From positions 39,793-103,792 of the forward strand of contig DBWM01000002.1 of assembly GCA_002309015.1 (NCBI GenBank): 64,000 nucleotides of DNA. The letters run 5' to 3'. The notes under the pieces were generated by a model. That model had not been told where the DNA came from. It ran no database searches and saw only the letters and a list, made by a program, of their open reading frames with translations. Origin of the DNA: Myxococcales bacterium UBA1238 (GTDB taxonomy: Bacteria; Myxococcota_A; Bradymonadia; UBA7976; UBA1532). Both the position numbers and the translations under genes were made by a program. Of this stretch, positions 25,403 to 33,943 are shown piece by piece (the first letter of the stretch is position 1; each line of letters starts with the position of its first letter).

Positions 25403-26176
25403 TTATTGGGGCATCTCTGTAAACGGTGCCCGCAGATATTGGGGGATTTTCCGCAGTTTCTTCAGAAGGATGCTATAGGTTCGGGGCGTGAGTCCGTTCA
25501 CCTTCCATGCGCGGCGATCGTTTCGAAGCGCCTCCAGCCGCGCGCGCCAGCTGCCACTGCTCGCTCCACCCACCGACATGCAGGTGAATACGCAGTCGAT
25601 CCATTGGGTGGAGATCTTTTTCACTTCAAGGTAGCGCAGCATCAGCTCGTAATCAGCGTTTACACCGCAGTCGAGCCGATAGAGGCCATATTGCTGATAG
25701 CAGTTTCGAGTCACAAAGAAGCAGGGGTGGGGGGGCATCCAACCCCATTTAAAGGACTGTGGCGGTCCGGAGCGCCAGTCCCGATAGGGTTGGCCGTTCT
25801 TTACATAGAGCAGGTTGCCATAAATCGAATCGGTTGGATGTTGCCTGAACCGTTCGGCGACGATGGAAAGAACGCGTTTTTGGGCGTAGCGATCGTCGGA
25901 ATGGAGCAGTCCAATGAGTTCGCCCCTGGCGAGCCGAATCCCTTTGTTGATCGCGTCGTAGATGCCGCCGTCGGGTTCCGAAATCACGCGGTATTCGATG
26001 CCCCGTTGCGCGAAGGCGCCGGCGTAGCTTCGGGCGATCTCCGCCGTGCGATCCTTCGATGCGCCGTCGATGATCAGGTATTCCAGATCGCTGTAATCCT
26101 GTTCGAGCACCGATTCGATGGCCTGGGCGATGGTTTGTTCGCGCTGATAGCAGACGGTGATGATGGAAATCTTCAT
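25403..26176 (-). CDS. GT2-family glycosyltransferase
   Basis: The 257-residue protein opens with the GT-A signature MKISIITVCYQREQTIAQAI and SVLEQDYSDLEYLIIDGASKD. An acidic nucleotide-sugar site LLHSDDRYA (about 93) and the acceptor-side WMPPHPCFFVTR and VNADYELMLRYLE motifs follow. It should transfer a sugar from a nucleotide donor to a lipid-linked or glycan acceptor. It is divergent from the WecA/MraY-type gene at 26305 with a 128-bp shared upstream region, which suggests a common role in surface polysaccharide synthesis. Confidence 0.9.
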   Translation of the reverse strand: MKISIITVCYQREQTIAQAIESVLEQDYSDLEYLIIDGASKDRTAEIARSYAGAFAQRGIEYRVISEPDGGIYDAINKGIRLARGELIGLLHSDDRYAQKRVLSIVAERFRQHPTDSIYGNLLYVKNGQPYRDWRSGPPQSFKWGWMPPHPCFFVTRNCYQQYGLYRLDCGVNADYELMLRYLEVKKISTQWIDCVFTCMSVGGASSGSWRARLEALRNDRRAWKVNGLTPRTYSILLKKLRKIPQYLRAPFTEMPQ

Positions 26177-26304
26177 GCGGCGTACCCTTTGGGATTGGAC
26201 TTTGGGCTTATGATGCGGGGGCTGGCGCTGTCAAGGCGGATCGCGAGATTGAATTTTGGCTTTTGGCGCTGTAAGACTGCGGCCTTTGTTGTTTGAGAAG
26301 CGTC

Positions 26305-27405
26305 ATGTGGTTTTTATTTGGGATCATCTTTCTTTTTGCGGCCTTGATGACGGCGCTCCTGTTGCCGCGCATCATCTCGATCTCGGCTGCCAAGAAGCTG
26401 CTCGATCTGCCGGATGAACGCAAGTTGCACCAAAGTCCCGTCTCGCGTCTGGGTGGGTTGTGCTTTTTGCCCATCTTCATGATGAGTATTTTCCTGTTTA
26501 ACCTGTTGCTGCATTTCTTTCCGGAGCTTCATGAGAGCAACGATCCCACGACCATGGTGCAGTTTCAGGCCTTCGGTTTGGGGGCTTTTTTGCTTTATCT
26601 TCTGGGCATCGCCGATGATTTGGTGGGGGTAGGATACCGCTATAAGTTTCTTGCACAGGTGATAGCTGCAAGCTTGTTTCCGCTTTCCGGGCTCTATTTC
26701 CATTCGGCTTTGGGCATCTTTGGGTTCCATACGCTTCCTGAATGGCTCGGTGTTCTGATAACGATCTTTGCAGTGGTCTACATCACCAATGCCATCAACT
26801 TAATCGACGGTGTGGACGGTCTGGCTGCGGGCATCTGTGTGATGGCCTTCGCCCTTTATACGGTGATGCTTTCTTATTTGCAGCATCCCCTTATGGTCTG
26901 CGGTTGCGTGGCAATCTTAGGGATACTGACCATCTTCTGGGTCTTTAATGTGTTCGGCGTGTCGGGCAGGCCCATAGGCAAACTGTTCATGGGCGATACA
27001 GGGAGCCTTACACTGGGCTACATGATCAGTTTCATGGTCTTAACCTTTTCGCGCTATGCGCAACAAAGGGCCTTCGTTGTGGCGGGCTCCATGTCGGGGG
27101 CTCTGGCACCTCTCGTGATCCCATTGCTCGATATCCTGCGCGTTGTTTTTTCAAGATACCGTGCAGGTGCGCCCTTGTTTCTTCCAGACAAGCGCCATAT
27201 CCACCATTTGCTGATGCGGGCAGGGCTCTCGAAGCGCCTAACCATGCTCGTACTCCTGCTGATGACGCTTTATTTCATCTTCTTAAACATCTGCGTGTCA
27301 AAGATTTTCAAGTCCACAGGGATCATCTTTTGCAATCTGATTTCATGGTTGGCGATGATCCTGGTCATAGAGATGATCGTCCGACGTAAGGAGAGGCAGC
27401 AGTGA
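26305..27405 (+). CDS. WecA/MraY-type polyprenyl-phosphate sugar-1-phosphate transferase
   Basis: The start is taken at ATG 26305 rather than TTG 26293. The 366-residue polytopic membrane protein (about ten or eleven segments) has family landmarks in order: DLPDERKLHQSPVSRLGG, LGIADDLVGVGYRYKFLAQ, NAINLIDGVDGLAAG, GRPIGKLFMGDTGSL and DKRHIHHLLMRAGLS. These fit the enzymes that load N-acetylhexosamine-1-phosphate onto undecaprenyl phosphate to begin O-antigen or capsule synthesis. The HIHH motif favours WecA/TagO-like over MraY. With the divergent GT2 gene it forms a small glycan locus. Confidence 0.92.
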   Translation: MWFLFGIIFLFAALMTALLLPRIISISAAKKLLDLPDERKLHQSPVSRLGGLCFLPIFMMSIFLFNLLLHFFPELHESNDPTTMVQFQAFGLGAFLLYLLGIADDLVGVGYRYKFLAQVIAASLFPLSGLYFHSALGIFGFHTLPEWLGVLITIFAVVYITNAINLIDGVDGLAAGICVMAFALYTVMLSYLQHPLMVCGCVAILGILTIFWVFNVFGVSGRPIGKLFMGDTGSLTLGYMISFMVLTFSRYAQQRAFVVAGSMSGALAPLVIPLLDILRVVFSRYRAGAPLFLPDKRHIHHLLMRAGLSKRLTMLVLLLMTLYFIFLNICVSKIFKSTGIIFCNLISWLAMILVIEMIVRRKERQQ

Positions 27406-27462
27406 GCCTTTTCTCTGCATCGGATCTTACAGGGTGCAAGGACGCACCCATGGAGAATTTAC

Positions 27463-27807
27463 ATGCCTTGCATTCACGCATGGGTTTCCAACAAGTTGAC
27501 CCCAACCCAGAAGACAGCCTTAAAAACCCGCATGGGTAAGGCGATCGAAGCGTTGCCCGGGAAGACGGAAGCGTGGCTGATGGTGCTGATCGAGGACGAG
27601 GCCTGCCTCTATTTTAAAGGCAACCAGGATGCCCCTTCAGCCTATGTTGAGGTGAGTATCCTGGGCCGTGATGACGCCAACGGCTACGAAAAGATGACCG
27701 GCCTGCTCTGCAGGATCTTCAGGGAAGAAGCCGGGATCGAACCTGATCGCGTCTATATCAAATACAGCTCCACTGCCCATTGGGGCTGGAATGGCAGCAA
27801 CTTCTAA
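27463..27807 (+). CDS. MIF-family tautomerase
   Basis: At 114 residues the product has the length of macrophage migration inhibitory factor. It keeps the N-terminal Pro exposed after Met removal (MPCIHAWVSN), the catalytic-pocket GKTEAWLMVLI with Lys, the VSILG strand and the C-terminal WGWNGSNF that parallels the MIF ending. GGAG lies seven bases before the ATG. MIF proteins catalyse keto-enol tautomerisation of phenylpyruvate or dopachrome analogues; the physiological substrate in bacteria is mostly unknown. It lacks a signal peptide, as does animal MIF. It stands alone, 57 bp after the transferase gene. Confidence 0.88.
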   Translation: MPCIHAWVSNKLTPTQKTALKTRMGKAIEALPGKTEAWLMVLIEDEACLYFKGNQDAPSAYVEVSILGRDDANGYEKMTGLLCRIFREEAGIEPDRVYIKYSSTAHWGWNGSNF

Positions 27808-27850
27808 GCTGCAAATCTTCAAGCTCACTCCTCCTCCAGTCATAGATCCC

Positions 27851-27997
27851 TCCTGCGATCGCGCCTGCATCAGACTTTGATCCTGGTTGCATTATCCTGT
27901 TACAAATACAGCATCATCCTTCAATCGTTGCAGGTTGATCCTATAATCCTTGCAGCATGATCCTGCATCGATCGCAGCATGATCCTGCAATCGGGAT
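27851..27997. repeat. 22-bp-pitch tandem array (TCCTGCA...TGCAGCA type)
   Basis: TCCT-initiated units start at 27851, 27895, 27917, 27939, 27961 and 27983, each 22 bp apart (one position skipped at 27873). Units such as TCCTGCATCGATCGCAGCAT are imperfect palindromes. The array lies between the convergent MIF and M3 peptidase genes, so it is not upstream of either. It may also supply hairpins for termination. Confidence 0.65.
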
Positions 27998-28073
27998 TGT
28001 TTTAAACTGGAATCTTTAAAGGCGTGAACTTAAGGCGTGAAAGATTGTGGCAGGAGGATCTGAAGGCGGGATC

Positions 28074-30134
28074 TTACTTCCCTTCAAGCCAGGCCTTCAT
28101 GGCGTCGAAGTTGGGTTCACGACCCAAGAAGTTCTTGGCCATATCCTTGGCATCCACGGCACCGCCGGGTTCGAGGACGGTCTTGCGGTAGAGGGTGGCG
28201 GTCTCTTTGTCCATGATACCGTTCTTCACGAACTTCTGGTAGAAGTCCTTACCGATCATCAAAGACCACATGTAGGTGTAATAAATGGAGCTGTAGCCGT
28301 TCAGGTGACCGAAGCTGGCGTAGAGATAGGTGCCGTCGAGATGCGGATAAGGGCTGAACTTGTCACCGAGTGAGATCACCAAATCCATGGGATCGTTGGA
28401 GGATGTGTCGGTCGCATAGTAGTAGTGGGAGAGTGCAGCATAGTACATCTGACGCATCACATGGATGCCTTTACCGAACTCTTCTGCCTTCTTCATCTTA
28501 TCGACCAGCTCAGCCGGAATGGGCTTGTGCGTATCTTTCTGCGATGAAAACAGAGCAAGGATGTTTGCATCCCAGGCCCATTCCTCATTCAGTTGCGAAG
28601 GTACCTCCACGAAGTCCCATTCACAGTTGACTCCAGAGAAGATCGACCAGTCCTGATGCCCGGAAAGCATATGGTGCATGAGGTGACCAAACTCATGGAA
28701 AAATGTGGTCACGTCGTCGTATTCCATCTGCTTGCCAGGTTCGGGGAAGTTGGTTACGAGGGCGCCAACCGGCAACTGGTGACCTTCGATGCCGACAGCC
28801 ATCGGGAACATAGCGGCGTGGTTATACTTGTTAGCACGGGGGTGGGTGTCGAGATAGAAGCGGGAAACATGCTTGTCACCTTCAAACATGTCGTAGACTT
28901 CCACGTCCTCGTGCCATTTCTTGGCGTCCTTTGCAGGCTCGAAGCGCACGCCATAAAGCCGGCTTGTCACCTCAAAGATGCCGTCGCGCACGTGATTGTA
29001 TTCAAAGTAGGAGCGCACTTCCTGGGCGTCCACATTGAACTCTTCGGCACGAATCTTGTTGGTGTAATAGAAGCGGTCCCAGTTTTGAACGACCGTAGCG
29101 CTGGGGTCGTCCTTTTGCTTTCGGGCCAGGATCTTCTTTAATTCCGCCTCTGATGCCGGCCTGGCGATGCTTGAAATCTTGTCGATCAGATCTGTGACGG
29201 TCTCAACATTGCCTGCCATCTTGTCGGCTACGTTGTAATCTGCCCAGCTCTTGTAACCAAGAGTGGTGGCATAGGCGTACCTTAAGGCGAGCAGGCGCTG
29301 GAAGGTTTCGCGGTTGCTGGGATATCCGATGTTCATTTTGGCGATATAGAGAGCCTTTCGCACCGACTCTTTGTCTGCATAAGTTTGCACAGGCATGTAG
29401 TCAGGATAGTCGGTGGTGATGGTGATTTCGCCGTTGTCATCGGGCTTGTGGGCGTCAATGAAGTCCTGAGGAAGTCCCTTTAAGTCTTCAACCTTGACCT
29501 TGATGAACTGCTTGTCGTCGCGAATGTTGCGATCAAACTCTTGTCCGACCTTGGTCATTTCTTCTGACAACTTCTCTAACTTCTGCCTGGTCGCCTCGTC
29601 TTTGTCTACACCGGCCCGCTTATAATCGCGCAGGGTCTTCTGATGGAAGCGCAGAGCCAGGGCGTCGAGCTTGCTTACATCCAATGCAGCGAGCACATCG
29701 TAGAGTTCGCGATCCAAATCCAGAGCGGTGGAGATCTTCTGTGTATCCTGTTCACAGCGTTCTGCGGCGTTGCGCAGATCCTCATTGGGATGCACGTTGG
29801 CCATGAGTCCGGCCATGTGATAGACGTGGTCGAGGGCCTGATAGACCAGATTCAGCTGATCGAGCGTGCTCTTGGCATCGGTCGAAGGGGCGGCAATGAT
29901 CTGATTGCGCAGATCCTTGGCCAGCTTTAAGTACCCCTGGCAATCGTGCTCGACCTCAGCTGCGGTGCTCCAAATAACGGCATCGCCCTTAAACTGCTTC
30001 AGGGCATCGACGGTGATGGGGGTTGTTAGAAGGCTCGAAGTCATGGTGTTCCCCTCTGATGGGTTCTGGCTAGCGCCGCAGGCGAGCGTATAAATGCAGG
30101 ACAAAGCCAAAAATGCGAGTGACTTTTTCATCAT
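28074..30134 (-). CDS. M3-family oligopeptidase lipoprotein
   Basis: The 686-residue protein begins MMKKSLAFLALSCIYTLAC (lipobox TLAC). A start at 30131 would give better RBS spacing. It resembles thimet oligopeptidase, oligopeptidase A and peptidyl-dipeptidase Dcp throughout. The zinc site HEFGHLMHH lies near residue 480, followed by the third-ligand region FVEVPSQLNEEW and then the substrate-contacting YYTYMWSLMIGKDFY. Such enzymes cleave short peptides. A lipid-anchored form would work at the envelope, plausibly finishing digestion of peptides released by the secreted proteases. No truncation is evident. Confidence 0.92.
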   Translation of the reverse strand: MMKKSLAFLALSCIYTLACGASQNPSEGNTMTSSLLTTPITVDALKQFKGDAVIWSTAAEVEHDCQGYLKLAKDLRNQIIAAPSTDAKSTLDQLNLVYQALDHVYHMAGLMANVHPNEDLRNAAERCEQDTQKISTALDLDRELYDVLAALDVSKLDALALRFHQKTLRDYKRAGVDKDEATRQKLEKLSEEMTKVGQEFDRNIRDDKQFIKVKVEDLKGLPQDFIDAHKPDDNGEITITTDYPDYMPVQTYADKESVRKALYIAKMNIGYPSNRETFQRLLALRYAYATTLGYKSWADYNVADKMAGNVETVTDLIDKISSIARPASEAELKKILARKQKDDPSATVVQNWDRFYYTNKIRAEEFNVDAQEVRSYFEYNHVRDGIFEVTSRLYGVRFEPAKDAKKWHEDVEVYDMFEGDKHVSRFYLDTHPRANKYNHAAMFPMAVGIEGHQLPVGALVTNFPEPGKQMEYDDVTTFFHEFGHLMHHMLSGHQDWSIFSGVNCEWDFVEVPSQLNEEWAWDANILALFSSQKDTHKPIPAELVDKMKKAEEFGKGIHVMRQMYYAALSHYYYATDTSSNDPMDLVISLGDKFSPYPHLDGTYLYASFGHLNGYSSIYYTYMWSLMIGKDFYQKFVKNGIMDKETATLYRKTVLEPGGAVDAKDMAKNFLGREPNFDAMKAWLEGK

Positions 30135-30657
30135 CAGCTCTCTTGGTTAGGGTGAAAAAGGCGTGATCCTGGAAGCGGGAGGCGCGTATCCAGGGAAAAA
30201 CAAGGCAGGGTGCTGTACAAAACGCGATCGCGCAATGGGCATTCCCCAAATCAACGGCAGTCTCAAAACCGCCCAAACGAACGCGCGTAAATACGCGCTC
30301 TTGGACGCAAATGGAAGCGAAAAGGGAGAAAATCGCGCCCTTGATAGGGGCGGAAGGAGAGCGGCAATCCACCGATCTCAGTCGACGCCCAGGCAGGACT
30401 CAGCCCTCCAATCCAGCGACCTCACCCGATGCCCAGGCTGAATCCGGTTCTTCAATCCACCGATCTCTTCCGATGCTTCTTGGGGGCCCAGCCCTCCGCC
30501 CAAGCGAAGCGAGGGCGAATCTGGGCCCATTCATGATCTCTCTGCCATCAGTGCTGCGATCACTCAAAAGCGCTCATGGGTCCAGGGGGCGACCCATAAA
30601 CTTTCAGGGTCTCAAAATCGTCCAAAGAGCCCCCTGGGCGGCTGGGATGGGATAAGG
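30135..30657. other. long intergenic region without a supported gene
   Basis: The gap between the M3 peptidase start and the YbjN-like gene carries open frames on the plus strand, but they lack ribosome sites and known domains. The middle holds a 44-bp tandem repeat (separate entry) and the right end a long hairpin (separate entry). The promoter of the M3 gene should lie near 30140-30250. Confidence 0.4.
30365..30496. repeat. 44-bp tandem repeat, three copies
   Basis: Units start CAATCCACCGATCTC at 30365, CAATCCAGCGACCTC at 30409 and CAATCCACCGATCTC at 30453, exactly 44 bp apart (twice the 22-bp pitch seen elsewhere). The first two share a CGAYGCCCAGGC segment, while the third is degenerate there. 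The repeat is upstream of the M3 peptidase gene. Confidence 0.7.
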
Positions 30658-30715
30658 GATGCAGGGGGTTAAGGGAAACCCACCCGCAAGCGGGTTTCCC
30701 TTATCTCCCTGCATC
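30658..30715 (-). terminator. long hairpin, probable terminator of the YbjN-like gene
   Basis: Nested inverted repeats pair GATGCAGGG (30658-30666) with CCCTGCATC (30707-30715) and TAAGGGAAACCC (30670-30681) with GGGTTTCCCTTA (30692-30703). The inner part can extend through CCCGC and GCGGG. It lies about 70 bp beyond the stop of the minus-strand gene. There is no clean T tract, so it may instead stabilise RNA or be a protein site. Confidence 0.6.
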
Positions 30716-30785
30716 ACAGGATCGAGTTTATCAGCTCAATCGATCGAACAGGAAAGAAGCCCTCAAAAAACAGAAGCGAAGGCTT

Positions 30786-31352
30786 TCACTTCTTCCCCAG
30801 ATCCTGTTGAAAATGCAGTACGGCGTTGCGCGCCATCTTGAAGAAATCGATCACCCGAAGGGTGGTAACTCCTTGGTTTAAATCGAGCTCCATTTCGATG
30901 CAGGGCTGGTGGCTTTCGTTTAAGAAGGCGTGAGTAAACAGGTTCTCGCGATTCCACAGGTTCATCTTTTCGTACGAAGACTTGGCGTCAAAGCAGCTGT
31001 GAACCTGCAGCACCTGTTGCTGGTTACCCAGAAGGATGTCGGCCTTGTAGCCTTCAATCTTCCATTCAAGGGCATTTTCTGCTCCGTCGGTGGCCTCTTT
31101 GACCGAGAACCCTTCGCTCGAAAGCAGGTCATCGAGTTGCACCAGTGAGATGCGGTCGATGGCGACGACCACATCCGGGAGCGCAGAGGGGGGCGGAGTA
31201 GGGGGAACCGGTGCCGTGACCTCCTGGGCCTCAGGGGTTGCCGGCTGAGCCTCAGGGGTTGCCGCAGTTTCGGGCGCTTTGGCGGCGGGTTCCTCAGCAT
31301 GAGCGCTGGTGGCAAGGGCAAGCATCGAACAAATGATCAAAACTGGGCGCAT
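30786..31352 (-). CDS. secreted YbjN-like protein
   Basis: ATG 31352 has GGGAG six bases upstream and gives a signal peptide (MRPVLIICSMLALATSAHA). After cleavage comes an Ala/Pro/Glu-rich linker of about 45 residues. The C-terminal 120 residues have the YbjN pattern: LDDLLSSEGFSVKE, a strand-rich WKIEGYKADILLGN, KMNLWNRENLFTHA, then CIEMELDLNQGVTTLRVIDFF. YbjN proteins are small alpha/beta proteins whose biochemical role is unsettled; bacterial cytoplasmic forms affect motility and surface traits. Here it is exported. A near-identical 98-bp repeat lies about 170 bp upstream and is shared with the gene at 33944. Confidence 0.75.
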   Translation of the reverse strand: MRPVLIICSMLALATSAHAEEPAAKAPETAATPEAQPATPEAQEVTAPVPPTPPPSALPDVVVAIDRISLVQLDDLLSSEGFSVKEATDGAENALEWKIEGYKADILLGNQQQVLQVHSCFDAKSSYEKMNLWNRENLFTHAFLNESHQPCIEMELDLNQGVTTLRVIDFFKMARNAVLHFQQDLGKK

Positions 31353-31922
31353 CGTCATCTCCCGCATCAAAAATCTGTACGAGTTTACCAAAGTTGCAGC
31401 GCGATTCAACAGAGGAAGCTCCAAAAAATGCCGGTGCAATCCTTCGCATGCTAAGGCTGAACGAGGGCGGAGAGGAGGTGGACAGGATTGCGGCGGTTGG
31501 GAGAGCCTTTGCTTTGAGGGGATCCCAATTTACCCATAAACTCAAAAATCCTAGCCTGATCCTGCAACCATCGAAGCTTCGTACAGCATCCGATCAACAG
31601 CGCCTGCAGGTCCGATCAGTTGCTCCGATAGATCCGATCACTTATTCTAAATGATCACCTGAGATTAGTGAGAAGATTGGATAATATTTAGAAAATGATC
31701 GAATGGTTGATGCGGTATTGTTTGATCAATCTCGTAAGGAGATTAGATATAATGTAAATGCTGATTTAATCTATTAAAAGGTAGGATGAGAGGATTCTAG
31801 AGATATGCTATGAGATATAAAGAAATTGTATTCGATAACTTTATTGATCAGATGAATGTAAAGATTAATGATAGATTAGTGCTGGAGTTCATTTGATTAT
31901 TTGTATCAAAAATGAGTAAAAT
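31353..31922. other. intergenic region with sharp AT-rich shift
   Basis: The part near the YbjN-like gene has normal composition and holds a 98-bp repeat. From about 31640 to 31922 the DNA becomes strikingly AT-rich (runs such as GATTAGATATAATG) and continues so through the adjacent HExxH gene. No gene, tRNA or integrase was found in it. Confidence 0.6.
31521..31618. repeat. 98-bp dispersed repeat, copy 1
   Basis: This copy aligns without gaps to 34880-34977 with five mismatches by eye. The shared core includes AAGCTTCGTACAGCATCC. It lies upstream of a minus-strand gene at about the same distance and in the same orientation as copy 2. The right end runs into CGATCA motifs at 31591, 31613 and 31635 (22-bp steps). 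Confidence 0.85.
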
Positions 31923-32849
31923 TTATTTAGAAGCGTGCTCATAAAGCTCGCAGAGGCTTTTTTCATTACTGTGAATGGGAATGATTTGACCTCCTGCTTG
32001 ATTAAATGCTTCTATCGCTGATGAGGGTGGATCTAATATAAGATTACAGATGTAGGGAGGTATCTTATAATCAACAGGATTGTTATCATCTCTTCCACAA
32101 TCATCAAGATAGGTACTTTGTGTGATGGTGATCTCGCCATTACCTAATGCTCCACTTTTACCACAGTATAAATGTATACCTCTTCGGAGATCGGAGGGAA
32201 TTTCTTGGGGGTTTAAAAGGATATGCCCGGTTTCATGAGCTATCGGATTTCGTTTTACAAGAGATGCATCTGCTATGATGGAGCCTCCTGCTTCCTGAAT
32301 GGTACATCCATTGAATTTTTTGTATACCTTGCCAGCTGCATTAGTGTTACTCTCTCCGCAATACTCAATGGTTTTAACCAACATAAAGTTCGCAAATGCA
32401 TGACTGGATGTGTTTTGATTCTGATCATGGTAGAAAAGCCATTGCACAATATCTTGATCTGCGACTCCGTGAAAAGGTTTTAAGGGTTGCCGTGACCCAT
32501 TGGTCATTGTGAAATAGAGTTGACGTGGAATAATATTTGTTGGGCTGTTGCGTTCCTGTCGGATATAGCAGGGCGCATCTTCTGAAGAAGTTTCATTAAC
32601 TTGGGGAAGAAGATTGCAAAAATGATGATTTCCTTTGCTATACGCATTATCAATTTCTATTTCAACGGTGCTTTGTTCTTCTGGAGTAAGATCTGTTTCT
32701 GGCCCATTAGGGATGTAATCAGCCCAAATTGCTGAAGATTCACGTAATAAGAGCCCTGCATCGCGAACGATGAAAGCGTCTACATCTTCGCAAGCATTCA
32801 GAATAAGAACACTAAGAATACTGGTATATGCCCACATCCTTCGTCTCAT
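31923..32849 (-). CDS. AT-rich HExxH metallopeptidase-like lipoprotein
   Basis: The 308-residue product starts MRRRMWAYTSILSVLILNAC (lipobox LNAC), with AAGGAG eight bases before the ATG. The start codon overlaps the upstream gene's stop as ATGA, so translation is probably coupled. A zinc-binding HETGHILLNP lies near residue 205, preceded by a conserved-looking SIIADASLVKRNPIA. The third zinc ligand is not obvious; His in GIHLYCG is a candidate. Several Cys suggest disulfides in the periplasm. Codon use is far more A/T-ending than in any neighbour, a strong sign of horizontal origin. I do not recognise a precise peptidase family, and the substrate is unknown. Confidence 0.75.
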   Translation of the reverse strand: MRRRMWAYTSILSVLILNACEDVDAFIVRDAGLLLRESSAIWADYIPNGPETDLTPEEQSTVEIEIDNAYSKGNHHFCNLLPQVNETSSEDAPCYIRQERNSPTNIIPRQLYFTMTNGSRQPLKPFHGVADQDIVQWLFYHDQNQNTSSHAFANFMLVKTIEYCGESNTNAAGKVYKKFNGCTIQEAGGSIIADASLVKRNPIAHETGHILLNPQEIPSDLRRGIHLYCGKSGALGNGEITITQSTYLDDCGRDDNNPVDYKIPPYICNLILDPPSSAIEAFNQAGGQIIPIHSNEKSLCELYEHASK

Positions 32850-33676
32850 TGATCGATCTCCTTCTCAGGCAGCACGGGAGGGAGCTGCTTTCTGATGCGA
32901 TCGGCATTGGTCTCTGTTTGCTTTACGATCGTTAATATATCGTGACCGCAGTGTTCAGTCCAGCTGCCTTTGGGATCTGAGGCATAAGCTTTGGCGCGTG
33001 CTTTTACGCGTTCGCTGCAACCTTTGGCAATGGCATATCGGGCGCTGGGCTGCATATAGGCAACTTTTGTGGTTTGACCATTGTAGAGCCAGCAAGTATG
33101 AGCACCTGCCTCTGTACAGCGATAAAAGAACTCTTCGATCTCTATCATGAGATCGCGATCTTCCTGTGGTAAGAAGTGATCGCGCATCAGATAATACCCA
33201 AGGGATCGAACCATGTAATCAGTGAGGATCTGGTGCTGGGCGCTGCTCTTTTCATAGTCTCCCGCATCGATCGCCTTCACCGCATCAAAATGCTTTTTGG
33301 CATCCTCCAGACTGCCGTAATGACCGAGGATTTCGTAGGCAGCGCCGCGATCTTCGCCTTCAAAACGTTCACCCATCACCCGGGCTATGGGGGTATAATC
33401 CATCTTAAGCAGGCGATAGGCGAACTCAACGATCTCTTTACGGGAATGAAATCCTGCGGCCTCTATCGCCTGTGGATCGAGCAGCTTTGAAGCGGTATCC
33501 CAGCCAATGAGCTCATATTGTTCTTTCGTGATCGGCCAATCATCCGGGACTTGTTGGGGAGGGGCTTCCCGATCGGCCATATAGGTCACCTCTGGTTGAG
33601 GCTCTGATTTGGGTTTTGATTTGCACGATGCCGTGAAACTGGCGATGAGGATGCAAAGAAGCAGACGTAAAGTCAT
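32846..33676 (-). CDS. lipoprotein of unknown function, paralogue 1
   Basis: The 276-residue protein begins MTLRLLLCILIASFTASC (lipobox TASC). It is predicted helical, with conserved blocks DREAPPQQVPDDWPITKEQY, IGWDTASKLLDPQAIEAAGF, EGEDRGAAYEILGHYGSLED and the ending LPPVLPEKEIDQ. The helical-repeat look (HEAT- or TPR-like) suggests a binding protein; no catalytic motif is seen. It is closely similar to the gene at 33944, especially in the first 140 residues and the ending, so recent tandem duplication is clear. Its stop overlaps the start of the HExxH gene, so the two may function as a pair. Confidence 0.8.
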   Translation of the reverse strand: MTLRLLLCILIASFTASCKSKPKSEPQPEVTYMADREAPPQQVPDDWPITKEQYELIGWDTASKLLDPQAIEAAGFHSRKEIVEFAYRLLKMDYTPIARVMGERFEGEDRGAAYEILGHYGSLEDAKKHFDAVKAIDAGDYEKSSAQHQILTDYMVRSLGYYLMRDHFLPQEDRDLMIEIEEFFYRCTEAGAHTCWLYNGQTTKVAYMQPSARYAIAKGCSERVKARAKAYASDPKGSWTEHCGHDILTIVKQTETNADRIRKQLPPVLPEKEIDQ

Positions 33677-33943
33677 TTGAAATCTCCGTTGAGGATGAGA
33701 GGTAGTGGTGCCTCATTTGTGTCTAGTGAGGATTCAACGGATCATGAAGAGCTCCTTTAAGTAAACTCTATATACGTCTATCAAGACCTGAGCTCATGAT
33801 CAACGGAAAAAGATCAAAGAATGATTTTATGGTGAGTCCATCGGAAAGGAGATGATATATTTAAGAGAGCAAAGCACTATAAGAAGATGATTGTCTATGC
33901 ATCTTAATTGACGAACACTTTCTTTTTTCTCATATCCTCCCAT
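33677..33943. other. AT-rich gap with remains of a lost gene
   Basis: This 267-bp gap between the two paralogues is AT-rich like the HExxH gene. It contains a possible stub of that gene (separate entry) and otherwise no coding sequence. The paralogue 1 promoter should be near 33690-33760. Confidence 0.35.
33904..33933 (-). pseudogene. possible decayed start of a second HExxH gene copy
   Basis: Directly after paralogue 2 a GGGAGG site precedes a nine-codon frame, MRKKKVFVN, then TAA. In the homologous place after paralogue 1 the intact gene begins MRRRMWAYTS. The position, RBS and Arg/Lys-rich start suggest a remnant of a lost paralogue, but ten codons are too few to prove it. Confidence 0.3.

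Noticed and set aside
30163..30841. plus-strand frames in the 30-kb intergenic gap
   Set aside because: They run through a 44-bp tandem repeat and a hairpin, with no RBS or family signature.
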